Part shown: one piece after another, positions 8,743 through 17,534 of the stretch
Numbering within the stretch: the stretch's first letter is position 1
Layout: every line of letters begins with the position of its first letter
NCBI GenBank assembly: GCA_963843465.1
Contig: CAWJKP010000008.1
Location: 186,001-250,000 of the forward strand
DNA length: 64,000 bases
Direction of reading: 5' to 3'
Source: CAWJKP01 sp963843465
Lineage (GTDB): Bacteria; Planctomycetota; Planctomycetia; Pirellulales; Thermoguttaceae
Translations under genes and position numbers: made by a program
Notes under the pieces: model-generated
Seen by the model: only the letters and a program-made list of their open reading frames with translations
Told to the model about the DNA's origin: nothing
Database searches by the model: none

Positions 8743-10115
8743 CGACCTTGTCCAGCACCGCCTGCAAGCCACCCGTCACCCGCGACGCCGATAGGAAGAC
8801 CTCGCGCTCGGTCAGGGCCGTTGCCACGCGACTGGCCGGTCCCGCTGCGCAACAGGGGGCGCTGTTTCTCTTCGACCAGGCCGTCGTCAGCGCGACCAAC
8901 TTCTTTACGGTGTGGGCCGTCGCTCGCAGTTGCTTGCCGGCCGAGCTCGGGGCCTATTCCCTTGCCTTTACCATCGTGCTGTTCGTGCGGGGAATTCAAG
9001 AGCAAGTGATCACGGTGCCTTACGCCGTCTACTGCAACCGGCACCGGGGGGACTCGCTGGCCTCCTTTATCGGTGTTTCGCTGATGCACCAACTGGTGCT
9101 GTCAGGCGTGGCCGTGCTCGGTCTGCTGGGACTGGCTGGTCTGCTGGCGAGGGGCCTTGGACCGACGTATCTTACGGCCACCGTATGGGTCCTGCTGGGC
9201 ACGCTCCCCGTTTTCCTCCTCCGCGACTTTCTCCGCTACATCACTTTCGCGGAGCTTCGCCCGTTGATTGCCGCCGCCATGGACGCGGCGGTGTCGGCGA
9301 TCCAGGTGGGCTGCCTATCGATGTTGTGGTGGTTCCACCTTCTCTCGGTGCCGCGGGTGTATGCGGTGGTAGGTCTGGCCTGTGCCGCCGGTTGCGGCGG
9401 CTGGTTCATGGCCCGCTGGCATCCGATCCGCATGGTGCCTTCACAGGCCCTGCGGCAATGGCGGCAGAACTGGCCCTTTGCCCGCTGGACGCTGGCGAGC
9501 CAGTTGCTCGGCTCCTGCACGCCGCAACTGCTGCCGTGGATTCTGGCGGCCGTGCACGGGGTGGCGGCCGCCGGCCTGCTGGCCGCCTGCAACACGCTGG
9601 TCGGGTTGTCGTACGTGTTCATTGCGGGCATGGTGAACTTTCTCTTACCCAAGGCGGCCCGCGCCTTTGCCCAGGGCGGCCCCGCAGCACTGGCAAGCGT
9701 GCTCAAGCCGGCGGCGGGGGTCTTCGTCGTGGTGCTGGGGACCTTGTTCCTCGTGACGGCACTTAGCGGCGACACGCTGTTGCTGGTCGTCTACGGCAAG
9801 TACGCGGGGGCGGGTCCCGTGGCGGCCCTGCTGGCGCTGAGCATCCTGGTGACCAGCTTGGGCGTTGTGGCCGGCGGCGGTTTGCTGGCGATGGAACGGC
9901 CCGCCGCGACGTTTCTTGCCGACGTATGCAGTGTCGTGGCCCTGCTGGCGGCGGCCGCGTGCTTGGTGCCGCCGCTGGGCGCCTTGGGGGCCGCAACGGC
10001 AAACGTGGTCAGCATGAGCGTCTGGTCCACGATCCGAATGCTGACATTGCTGCGGCTGATGCGCCGCGCAGGCCGCGGCCCGGTCGCGGCGCAACCCGTC
10101 GAGGTTTGCCCGTGA
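8739..10115 (+). CDS. Polysaccharide flippase, MATE/Wzx-like
   Basis: 458 residues with twelve or so hydrophobic segments spread evenly from about residue 45. Small charged loops and the alternating Gly/Ala/Leu-rich helices are typical of the MOP superfamily (Wzx/MviN). Its start overlaps the deacetylase stop and its own stop overlaps the next GTG start. Wzx proteins translocate lipid-linked oligosaccharide units across the inner membrane, which fits a locus that also has an initiating transferase, a Wzy-like polymerase and a Wzz protein. No single catalytic motif defines the family, so the call rests on topology, length and context. Confidence 0.75.
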   Translation: MTTLSSTACKPPVTRDADRKTSRSVRAVATRLAGPAAQQGALFLFDQAVVSATNFFTVWAVARSCLPAELGAYSLAFTIVLFVRGIQEQVITVPYAVYCNRHRGDSLASFIGVSLMHQLVLSGVAVLGLLGLAGLLARGLGPTYLTATVWVLLGTLPVFLLRDFLRYITFAELRPLIAAAMDAAVSAIQVGCLSMLWWFHLLSVPRVYAVVGLACAAGCGGWFMARWHPIRMVPSQALRQWRQNWPFARWTLASQLLGSCTPQLLPWILAAVHGVAAAGLLAACNTLVGLSYVFIAGMVNFLLPKAARAFAQGGPAALASVLKPAAGVFVVVLGTLFLVTALSGDTLLLVVYGKYAGAGPVAALLALSILVTSLGVVAGGGLLAMERPAATFLADVCSVVALLAAAACLVPPLGALGAATANVVSMSVWSTIRMLTLLRLMRRAGRGPVAAQPVEVCP

Positions 10116-11482
10116 GCACGCTCGCAGCAGGTCCGATCCCTGCGGTCGCCGCCAGCCGGTGGCGCATGGGGCTGTTGGTCGTGGCGGTCGCGATAGCCTT
10201 TTTCGTCGGCGAGCAGAATTGGCAAGTCAGCCGCTGGGAAGACTTCGCGCCGAATACGGCCGACATGGCGGCCGTGGCCATCGAGGGCAGTCTGTTCCGC
10301 GAGGTGGGGTTTTCGCTGGTGGCCGCGATCGGACTGGTCTGCCTGATTTGCCGGCCAAGGCAGATGCCAAGGTTTCATGATCCGCTGGCTTTGCTGGTCC
10401 TCTTCACCTTCGCCTGGTGCCTGGCGAGCGTGAGTTGGTCGATCGAGCCGCTTTTGACCGCTAGACGGCTGGGAGTCATGGCGTGCGGTTTCTTGGCCAT
10501 GCTGGGACTTTGCCGGCAACTGAGCCTCCGCGAACTGGCCTGGCTCGCCTTGGCCGTCGCCAGCTTGTACGCCCTGGCCGGACTCGCTGTGGAGGTGGGC
10601 CTGGGCACGCTCCGCCCCTGGTCGGACGAGTATCGGTTTGCCGGCACGATGCACCCCAACGGGCAGGGCGTCAACTGCGGGCTGCTCTGTCTGGCGGCCG
10701 TGTCGCTGGCTGGCCGCTCGGCGCGGTGGAACTGGCTGCTGCTGTCGCTTGCAGCGATCGGCGGCTTGCTGCTGGCGTTGACCCGCTCGCGAACGGCCCT
10801 CACCGCTTTGGCCGCCGCCCTGGCGGCGCTGGGCCTGACGACGCTCGGCTTCCATCGCCGTCAGAGCAGGGAAGGCGGCCGTCTCACGGCTGCTTCGCAA
10901 CCACCGGGACATTCCCCCGCGGCTGTGCTGTCGATGATGGTCGCCGCCGCCTTCGTGCTCTGCGCCGCTGCTTTGGCGTTCTCGCTCTTGGGATACGACG
11001 TTGCCGGGAAGTTCGCGGACTTCGTCACGCTGGGCCGAGATGCGGACGCGGGCGATCTGAACGGCCGGCTGCCGCTTTGGACCGAGTTGGTCGTCGGTTA
11101 CGTCTCCCGTCGGCCGTTTTGCGGCTACGGCTACAACACATTTTGGAACGCGGCAAACATCGACGAGGTGTCAGCGCAGTTCTATTGGGGTATTCGCGAG
11201 GCGCACTCGGCCTACCTGGAGACCCTGTTGGGAATCGGATTGATCGGTATGGCCGCTCTGGGGGCGACGGTGGCCCTGGCGCTGGCCCGCTCGCTGCGAG
11301 CCTGTCTGGCCGGCGGCTGGGGCGGCGAGCGCTTCGTGCTGGCGGCGCTGATCTTCGCCCTGATGGAGTCATTCACGGAGTCCAGTTTCGTGCTGCCGGG
11401 CTGGCCGTCGATCCTGCTGGCTTGCGGTCTTTGGGGCCTGGTGTCACGCCCCGTTGCCGGGGAAGCGGAGGCGAGGCCGTGA
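10112..11482 (+). CDS. O-antigen ligase/polymerase-like membrane protein (Wzy/WaaL)
   Basis: 456 residues from GTG 10112, which overlaps the preceding stop (GTGA). There are about eleven membrane segments. One reads LLLALTRSRTALTALAAALA, carrying the TRSRTA motif of this family. The large loop contains GRLPLWTELVVGYVSRRPFC with GYGYNTFW after it, and EAHSAYLETLLGIGLIGM follows. These Arg and His positions are the ones conserved in Wzy_C ligases. It shares its class with the divergent gene at 1574-2926; one may polymerise repeat units and the other attach them to an acceptor. Its stop overlaps the next GTG. Confidence 0.82.
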   Translation: MSTLAAGPIPAVAASRWRMGLLVVAVAIAFFVGEQNWQVSRWEDFAPNTADMAAVAIEGSLFREVGFSLVAAIGLVCLICRPRQMPRFHDPLALLVLFTFAWCLASVSWSIEPLLTARRLGVMACGFLAMLGLCRQLSLRELAWLALAVASLYALAGLAVEVGLGTLRPWSDEYRFAGTMHPNGQGVNCGLLCLAAVSLAGRSARWNWLLLSLAAIGGLLLALTRSRTALTALAAALAALGLTTLGFHRRQSREGGRLTAASQPPGHSPAAVLSMMVAAAFVLCAAALAFSLLGYDVAGKFADFVTLGRDADAGDLNGRLPLWTELVVGYVSRRPFCGYGYNTFWNAANIDEVSAQFYWGIREAHSAYLETLLGIGLIGMAALGATVALALARSLRACLAGGWGGERFVLAALIFALMESFTESSFVLPGWPSILLACGLWGLVSRPVAGEAEARP

Positions 11483-12539
11483 GCGCCATCGACGCCAGCG
11501 TTGTGGTATGCACCTACAACCGCGCCGAGTTGCTGCGCGGCGCTTGGCCAGCCTGGCCGCCCTGCGTACCGGGGGGCGCTTCCGCTACGAAGTGGTCGTG
11601 GTCGACAACGCCTCGACCGACGACACCGAGGACGTGATGGCGCAGGCCGTGCGGGAGTGGCCGGAGCTGGTTCGCGGGGTGCGGGAGCCGCGCCGCGGCG
11701 TGTCCTGCGCGGAATCGCGGCGTGCGTGAAGCCCGCGGCCCGTGGATCGCTTTTTCGACGATGACCAGGTGGCCGAGCCGGACTGGCTGTTGGCGCTGCT
11801 CCGCGGGGCGGAAGAGGCGCAGGCCCGCTGCGTGGGCGGCGCGGTCCGCCTGCTCTTGCCCGACGAGGCGCTGGCCGCCCTGCCCGCGGAATGCCGCACG
11901 CTGTTGGGCGAGTCGTTGGGCAGGAACCGCCGCTGCCGCTACGGCCGCAAGACCGCCCCCGGCACGGGAAACCTCCTGGTCCATCGCAGCGTATTCCAAC
12001 AGGTGGGTGGTTTCGACGAGTCGTTGCGCGAGGCGGGCGAAGACACCGACCTCTACCGCCGCATCCGCACGGCGGGCATCGAGGCCTGGTACCTTCCCGA
12101 GGCCGTGGTGGGCCACGTGACGCCCCCTTACCGCCTGAGCGCCGCCTACCTGCGCTGGCGGTTCCTGCGTTTCGGCGGCCAACTCGCGCGGCGCGACCGC
12201 CACGAGTGGCGCGGGGTGGGCTTCCTCCTGGTGCTGGCGGCCCGGTTGGCCCAGGTAGCCACTCAATATCTGCCGCGGTGGGTCTGGGCACAACTGGGGC
12301 ACTCGCCGCGCCGGCGGCTGGCGGCCCGCAGCCGCTTCTGGCGGGCGGAAGGCTATTTCCGTTTCGCCCTGGCCGGCCTGGCGCCGCGGCGACTGGCCCA
12401 GCGGGATTTCTTCGCCACCCTCGATTTCCGCGGGGAGCGGGAGCTATTCGACAGCGGGCAACCCGCTGCGATAGCGGAAACGGCAACGGGCGGTGAGCAA
12501 GAGCAGAAAAGCTCGTGTGCCCCCGGGGAGGACCGATGA
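11479..12539 (+). CDS. Family 2 glycosyltransferase (three indels)
   Basis: A GT-A glycosyltransferase spread over three frames. The start DASVVVCTYNRAELLRGA is in frame 1. ASLAALRTGGRFRYEVVVVD with NASTDDT is in frame 3. GVREARGPWIAF is in frame 1, and then the DDDQVAEPDWL acceptor/metal motif with all downstream sequence (AVRLLLP, GTGNLLVHRSVFQQVGGFDE, EDTDLYRRI) is back in frame 3. Repair needs one base near 11543, two near 11710 (CG contraction) and one in the T run near 11757. GTG 11479 overlaps the previous stop. The C-terminal 100 residues are basic and amphipathic, suggesting membrane association. The donor sugar is unknown. Confidence 0.8.
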
Positions 12540-13607
12540 AGCTGCGCCTCGTGTCCGGCAAGGAGTTGGCGCCCGATAGTGTCGCCTTGTGGTCGCGGAT
12601 GCAGTGCGCCGATCCGGAGCTGGACAGCCCTTATTTTCGTCCCGAGTTCGTCCAGCTCGTGGCGGCGGTCCGCAACGACGTGGAAGTGGCGATCGTCGAG
12701 GAGCAGGGCGAGGTGAGCGGCTTCTTCCCCTTTGAGCGGGGCGCGCGGCAGGCCGGCCGGCCCGTGGGCGCCGGGCTGTCCGACTTGCACGGCTTCATCG
12801 GCCGCCCGCGCCGACTGGACCGCCGACGAATTGCTCCGCGGCTGCGGTCTGGCCTCCTGGAGCTACCACCATCTGCTGGCCTCCCAGAATCCTTTCCGCC
12901 GCTACCATTGCCGCGAGGCATCCTTCTGCTTCATGGATCTTTCCCAGGGGTTCGAGGCGCTTTCGGGCAGCTATCGCCGCAGGGGTTCGCGGATCGTCGC
13001 CGACATGCTGCGGAAGAAGAACCGCGCGGCCAGGGAAGTGGGCCCGCCGCGGCTGGAGATCCACGTTGCCGACGACCGCATCTTTCGCACCTTGCTCGAC
13101 TGGAAGGCCGCGCAGTACGTCCGCACGGGCGTTGCCAACCTCTTTGCCGTCCCCTGGGTGGTCGAGCTCCTCGACCGCCTGCGCCGCCAACAGACGGAGG
13201 ACTTCGCCGGCAGGCTCTCGGCGCTGTACCTGGGCGACCGCCTGGCGGCCGTCCACTTGGGCATGTACTCCGGCGGGGTGCTGCACTACTGGTTTCCCGC
13301 CTACGACGTGGAGCTGGGGCGGTACTCGCCGGGCCTGATCTGGTTCCTGGAGACGGCCCGCGCCGCGGCGTTGCACGGCATCCGCCGCATCGACCTGGGC
13401 AAGCCCTCCGAGAAATACAAACTCCGCCTCATGTCCGGCGCGACGACGGTGGCCGAGGGGGCGGTCGACCTGCGGCCGGCGGTCCGCGTGCTGCGCCGCG
13501 GGTGGTGGCGGACGCGGGATTGTTTGCGGCAGACGCCGCTGTGGCGCGGGGCGGCCGTGCCCGTCCGTTGGCTGCGGCGGCTGAGAAACCGTTTCGCAGT
13601 CCCCTGA
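12536..13607 (+). CDS. FemAB/CelD-like GNAT acyltransferase (frameshifted)
   Basis: ATG 12536 overlaps the previous TGA. The protein is of the Acetyltransf_6 (BioF2/CelD) type: EVAIVEEQGEVSGFFPFERG in the N-terminal half, then LRKKNRAAREVGPPRLEIHV, the long helix LFAVPWVVELLDRLRRQQ, and the acyl-CoA-fold strands SALYLGDRLAAVHLGMYSGG and GIRRIDLGKPSEKYKLRLMS. Members are common in polysaccharide loci and probably acylate a sugar or lipid carrier. The frame changes near 12811, where CGCGCC should be CGCGCGCC; read across, the text is RPRADWTADELLRGCGLASW. The true gene is therefore about 357 residues. Confidence 0.8.
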
Positions 13608-13663
13608 GGACCTGTTCGGGACCGGCCGCTCAGGGCCCCTACCAACGCAAGAACCAAGCCGAG

Positions 13664-14845
13664 ATGGACATTCTTTACGCCAGCACGCTCTATCCTCCCG
13701 CCATCGGCGGCTCGCAGATCCACCTCCACTGCCTGGTGGCGCGGCTGCAGGCGATGGGACACCGCGTGCAGGTCGTCACTCACACTTCCCGCTACCGCAC
13801 CGATTGGCTGCGCCTGAGCACCTTCGCCTGCGAGCGCCGGCAGCACTACCAGTACGAAGGGGTGCCGGTGACGCAGCTCGGCCTGTCGGCGGCAGGGCGG
13901 CTCCGCGCGTTTCCCTGGGCCATGTGCTATTACTTGCTGATGGGTCCCGCCGTGCGGCACCTCTCGGCGTTGATCGGTGAGCAACTCGCCGCGCTGGAGG
14001 TCGCGCCTGCGCTGGTCCACGTGACCCGCAACGGCCGGGAGTTCCTCGCCCAGGCGGCGTTGGACTACGCCCGCCGCCGCCGCATTCCGCTGGTGCTCAC
14101 CCCCAATCACCATCCCCGCTGGCACGGCCCGCTCTATCGCCAGTACGACCGCATCTATCGCGCGGCCGACGCCCTGATCACGCTGACAGCCGCGGAAAAA
14201 GAGCTGCTGTCGGCGCAGAAGGGCATCGCCCCCGAGCGGATCCACGTCACGGGCATCGGACCGGTGCTGGCGGCGGAGTTTTCGGCGGAGGCCTTCCGCC
14301 GGCGTTACGGCGTCCCCGGCCGCTTCGTGCTCTACCTGGGGCAGCAATTTCGCTACAAGGGCGTGGGGGCGGTGGTCGCCGCCGCCGAGGCGGTCTGGCG
14401 CCGGCACCCGGACGTGCAGTTTGTGTTTGCCGGGCCGCACTCGGCCTATTCGCGGCGGCTGTTCGCCCGCCGGCGAGACCCGCGGCTGGTGAATCTCGGC
14501 AGCATCGACCTGGAGGCCAAGACCTCGGCGCTGGCGGCTTGCGAGCTGCTCTGCCTGCCTTCGCAGCAAGAGAGCTTCGGCGGCGTGTACGTCGAGGCCT
14601 GGTCGCAACGGAAGGCGGTGATCGGCGGCCGCATCCCGCCCATCGCCGCCGTGATCGACGACGGCCGCGACGGCCTGCTCGCAGGCCCGTCGCCGGACGA
14701 GCTGGCGGCCGCCCTCTGCCGGCTGTTGGCCGACCCCGCCCGCTGCGCGGCCATGGGCCAGGCCGGCTGGGAAAAGGTTCAGCGCCAGTACACCTGGCCC
14801 GTGCTGGCCCAGAAAACCCTCGCCGTCTACCAGTCCTGCTGTTAG
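13664..14845 (+). CDS. Group 1 (GT4) glycosyltransferase
   Basis: 393 residues from ATG 13664. The N-terminal domain shows ASTLYPPAIGGSQIHLHCLV, the Gly-rich acceptor loop of GT4 enzymes, followed by MGHRVQVVTH. The C-terminal Rossmann domain has RFVLYLGQQFRYKGVGAVVA, FVFAGPHS, and the donor-binding LLCLPSQQESFGGVYVEAW, in which Glu-x7-Glu is conserved. It ends with a GLLAGPSPDELAAAL segment. It retains configuration at the transferred sugar and adds a residue to the lipid-linked intermediate in the cytoplasm. The gene begins 56 bp after the acyltransferase; the open frame extends upstream through that gene but without relevance. Donor unknown. Confidence 0.9.
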   Translation: MDILYASTLYPPAIGGSQIHLHCLVARLQAMGHRVQVVTHTSRYRTDWLRLSTFACERRQHYQYEGVPVTQLGLSAAGRLRAFPWAMCYYLLMGPAVRHLSALIGEQLAALEVAPALVHVTRNGREFLAQAALDYARRRRIPLVLTPNHHPRWHGPLYRQYDRIYRAADALITLTAAEKELLSAQKGIAPERIHVTGIGPVLAAEFSAEAFRRRYGVPGRFVLYLGQQFRYKGVGAVVAAAEAVWRRHPDVQFVFAGPHSAYSRRLFARRRDPRLVNLGSIDLEAKTSALAACELLCLPSQQESFGGVYVEAWSQRKAVIGGRIPPIAAVIDDGRDGLLAGPSPDELAAALCRLLADPARCAAMGQAGWEKVQRQYTWPVLAQKTLAVYQSCC

Positions 14846-14860
14846 CGAGGAGACAACGAA

Positions 14861-15694
14861 ATGTGCCGCTCGTTCTTCGGTCTCGGCAACAAGAGCGTCC
14901 TGAGACGGATCTTGCGGCTGCCGTTTCGCTTGCTGCCCGGCGCCATGACGATGCCGATCTGGAGCGGCCGGCTGCGGGGGAAGAAATGGATCGTGGGGTC
15001 GTCCGACCACGGCTGCTGGCTCGGCATCTATGAGCTGGCCGAACAAAGGCTGGTCGCCAATACGGTCAAACCGGGCACCGTCTTTCTCGATCTGGGCGCC
15101 AACGTCGGCTTCTATACGCTGCTGGCCTCGTCGCTGGTGCAGGACGGCGGAAAAGTGTTCGCCTTCGAGCCGCTGCCGCAGAATATCAGGTACCTGGAAA
15201 AACACCTGGCGATCAACGGCGTGCGCAACGTGAGGGTCTTCCAAGCGGCGGTCTCCGACCGCCCCGGCCAGTGCCGATTCGAGGAAAGTTCCTGCCGGGC
15301 GACAGGGAAAATCGGCCCGGCCGGGTCGCTCGTCGTCGAGTCGGTATCCTTGGACGACCTGCTCGAGAGAGAAGTGGTTCCTCTGCCCGATTACATGAAA
15401 ATCAACGTCGAAGGGGCCGAATTCGCGGTTCTCAGCGGGGCCCGGCGCCTGCTCACCCTCGGCCGCCCGATCCTCTTCCTCTCCACCCACGGCGCCGAGG
15501 TCCACGCCCGGTGCTTGTCGCTGCTGCAATCGTTGGGCTACCTTTGCCGTCCTCTCGATCCGAGGCAAGCTATCGCCTCGTGTGACGAGCTTGTGGCAGA
15601 AAAGACATTGGCGTCGCCGGCCACGGCGGTCGCTGCCGGAGCCGGCCGGCGGTCTCCGCAGGCGGTGCAAGAGGTGGAAAGGAGCCGGAGATGA
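14861..15694 (+). CDS. FkbM-family methyltransferase
   Basis: 277 residues with GAGGAGA upstream of the ATG. The SAM-binding motif is VFLDLGANVGFYTLLASSLV, followed by the acidic VFAFEPLPQNI and the family signature MKINVEGAEFAVLSGARRLL near the end. FkbM enzymes O-methylate sugars and are frequent in exopolysaccharide clusters, where the product can cap or decorate chains. A 30-residue Ala/Arg-rich tail follows the domain. The TGA overlaps the ATG of the epimerase gene (ATGA). The substrate is inferred only from context. Confidence 0.88.
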   Translation: MCRSFFGLGNKSVLRRILRLPFRLLPGAMTMPIWSGRLRGKKWIVGSSDHGCWLGIYELAEQRLVANTVKPGTVFLDLGANVGFYTLLASSLVQDGGKVFAFEPLPQNIRYLEKHLAINGVRNVRVFQAAVSDRPGQCRFEESSCRATGKIGPAGSLVVESVSLDDLLEREVVPLPDYMKINVEGAEFAVLSGARRLLTLGRPILFLSTHGAEVHARCLSLLQSLGYLCRPLDPRQAIASCDELVAEKTLASPATAVAAGAGRRSPQAVQEVERSRR

Positions 15695-16680
15695 GAGTCC
15701 TGGTGACCGGCGGCTCCGGGTTCATCGGAACGAATCTCGTGGAGAACCTGCTGGGCGACGGCGTCGAGGTCTTGAATCTCGACGCGGCCCGGCCGTTTCG
15801 GCCCGAGCACGACGTCTGCTGGCGGCCGTGCGACATCCTCGACGCCACGGCGTTGAAGGAGGCCCTGGCGCGTTTCGCGCCTACGCACGTCCTACACCTG
15901 GCCGCCCGCACCGATTGCAACGAGCGGGAGACCGTGGACGGCTACCAGGCCAATACCGCGGGGACGCGGAACGTGCTGGACGCGGTTGCCGGCGCCAAGA
16001 GCGTCGCGCGGCTGATCGTCACCTCGACGCAGTTCGTCTGCCGTCCCGGCCACCTGCCCGGGCACGATGAAGACTACAGTCCCCACACCGTCTACGGCCA
16101 GAGCAAGGTGATTTGCGAGCAATTGACCCGCCAGGCGAAGCTCGACTGCCCCTGGACCATCGTGCGGCCGACGACGATCTGGGGCCCGTGGCTGTTCCGG
16201 CACCGCAATACGCTCTTTCCGCTGCTTTGCCGCGGACTGTATCTGCACCCGGGCCGGCAACCGTGCATCCGCTGCTGGGGCTACGTGGGCAACGTCGTGG
16301 CCCAGTTCCGCCGGCTGCTGGAAGTCCCCGCGGAGCGGATCGACCATAGGACCTATTACCTGGGCGATCGGCCGCGGAACCTGCTGGACTGGGTGAACGG
16401 TTTCTCCCTGCGGCTGCGGGGGAAACCGGTACGCATCGTTCCCCGCAGCGCGGTCTACCTGTTGGGCCTGGCGGGCGACGCCGTGGCCCTGGCCGGCGTC
16501 CGCGCCCCGATCACCACTTCCCGCTACCGGAGCATGACCGAAGACTATGTCACGCCGATCGAGCCGACGTTCGCCCTGCTGGGCGAGCCGCCTTTCAGTC
16601 TGGAGGAGGGCATCGAGCAGGTCGTGCAGTGGTTGAATCAGCCTTGTCCGCGGCCTGTGTCAGGGGTGGGGAAACAATAA
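15691..16680 (+). CDS. NAD-dependent epimerase/dehydratase
   Basis: 329 residues of the extended short-chain dehydrogenase family. The nucleotide motif VLVTGGSGFIGTNLVENLLG stands at the N-terminus. VLHLAARTDCNE and IVTSTQFVC supply the Ser/Thr site, YGQSK (catalytic Tyr and Lys) follows, and TIVRPTTIWGPW is the substrate-side strand. Such enzymes make UDP- or GDP-sugar precursors (4-epimerases, 4,6-dehydratases, reductases). Nothing in the sequence fixes the sugar. It is translationally coupled to the FkbM gene and 49 bp before the WecG-type transferase. Confidence 0.88.
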   Translation: MRVLVTGGSGFIGTNLVENLLGDGVEVLNLDAARPFRPEHDVCWRPCDILDATALKEALARFAPTHVLHLAARTDCNERETVDGYQANTAGTRNVLDAVAGAKSVARLIVTSTQFVCRPGHLPGHDEDYSPHTVYGQSKVICEQLTRQAKLDCPWTIVRPTTIWGPWLFRHRNTLFPLLCRGLYLHPGRQPCIRCWGYVGNVVAQFRRLLEVPAERIDHRTYYLGDRPRNLLDWVNGFSLRLRGKPVRIVPRSAVYLLGLAGDAVALAGVRAPITTSRYRSMTEDYVTPIEPTFALLGEPPFSLEEGIEQVVQWLNQPCPRPVSGVGKQ

Positions 16681-16729
16681 GTCGGGTAATTGCGGAGCGA
16701 ACCTGTTCTCATCGAAGGGAGGCGAGCAA

Positions 16730-17524
16730 ATGATAGACACCGACCGGACGACCGTCGCCTGGCCGCCGAAATACGACGTTCTCGGGGTACAAGTCAGCGC
16801 CACCACCTACGACGAGGTGGCCGATGCCGTCTTTCAGGCCGCCCATGGGCACCTGCCGGCCGTGGTGTCGCTCCACGCCGTCCACGCCCTGGTCACCGCC
16901 AGCCGTGATCCGGCGCTGCGGGGGGCAGTCAACCGCTTCGACATCGTGGCCACCGACGGCCAGCCGGTCCGCTGGGCCATGAATCTGCTGCACAAGACGG
17001 GCTTGCGACGACGGGTTTATGGGCCGGAACTCATGTTGCGGCTCTGCCGCCGCGCCGCCGCCGAAGCCGTGCCCGTCTATCTCTACGGCAGCACCCCGGC
17101 CGTCATCGAGGCGCTGCGAACGCACTTGACCGTGATCTTTCCGCAACTGCGGATTGCCGGGGCTGAGGCGCCGCCCTTTCGGCCCTTGACGGCGGAGGAA
17201 GACGAAGATACCGCCCGGCGCATCAACGCCAGCGGGGCGGGAATCGCCTTCATCGGACTGGGTTGTCCGAAGCAGGACCAGTTCGCCGCGCGGCAGCGGG
17301 AGCGGATCCGGGCAGTGCAGGTGTGCGTCGGGGCGGCCTTCGATCTTCACGCCGGAGCCAGGAAAATGGCCCCGCGGTGGATGCAAAACTGCGGCCTGGA
17401 ATGGCTCTTTCGCCTCTGCCAGGAGCCCCGCCGCCTCTGCCGCCGCTACCTGGTGACCAACACCGTTTTCCTGGCGGAGCTCGCCGCCGCGCTGCTGCGC
17501 CGACGCCGACCGCCGAGGTCGTGA
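16730..17524 (+). CDS. WecG/TagA/CpsF-family glycosyltransferase (GT26)
   Basis: 264 residues behind GGGAGG. GT26 hallmarks are all visible: the substrate loop DIVATDGQPVRWAMNLL, PVYLYGSTPAVIEALR, FIGLGCPKQDQFAARQ, and the C-terminal segments AAFDLHAGARKMAPRWMQ and GLEWLFRLCQEPRRLCRRYL. Characterised homologues transfer ManNAcA or ManNAc to undecaprenyl-PP-GlcNAc, so this is likely an early step in building the lipid-linked unit. It is the last gene of the exopolysaccharide operon and converges with the next minus-strand gene 10 bp downstream. No terminator hairpin is obvious in that gap. Confidence 0.92.
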   Translation: MIDTDRTTVAWPPKYDVLGVQVSATTYDEVADAVFQAAHGHLPAVVSLHAVHALVTASRDPALRGAVNRFDIVATDGQPVRWAMNLLHKTGLRRRVYGPELMLRLCRRAAAEAVPVYLYGSTPAVIEALRTHLTVIFPQLRIAGAEAPPFRPLTAEEDEDTARRINASGAGIAFIGLGCPKQDQFAARQRERIRAVQVCVGAAFDLHAGARKMAPRWMQNCGLEWLFRLCQEPRRLCRRYLVTNTVFLAELAAALLRRRRPPRS

Positions 17525-17534
17525 TCGAGCCGTC

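Noticed and set aside
11514..12302. Minus-strand gene opposite the family 2 glycosyltransferase
   Set aside because: The plus strand carries clear glycosyltransferase motifs once indels are allowed for; the minus frame has none.
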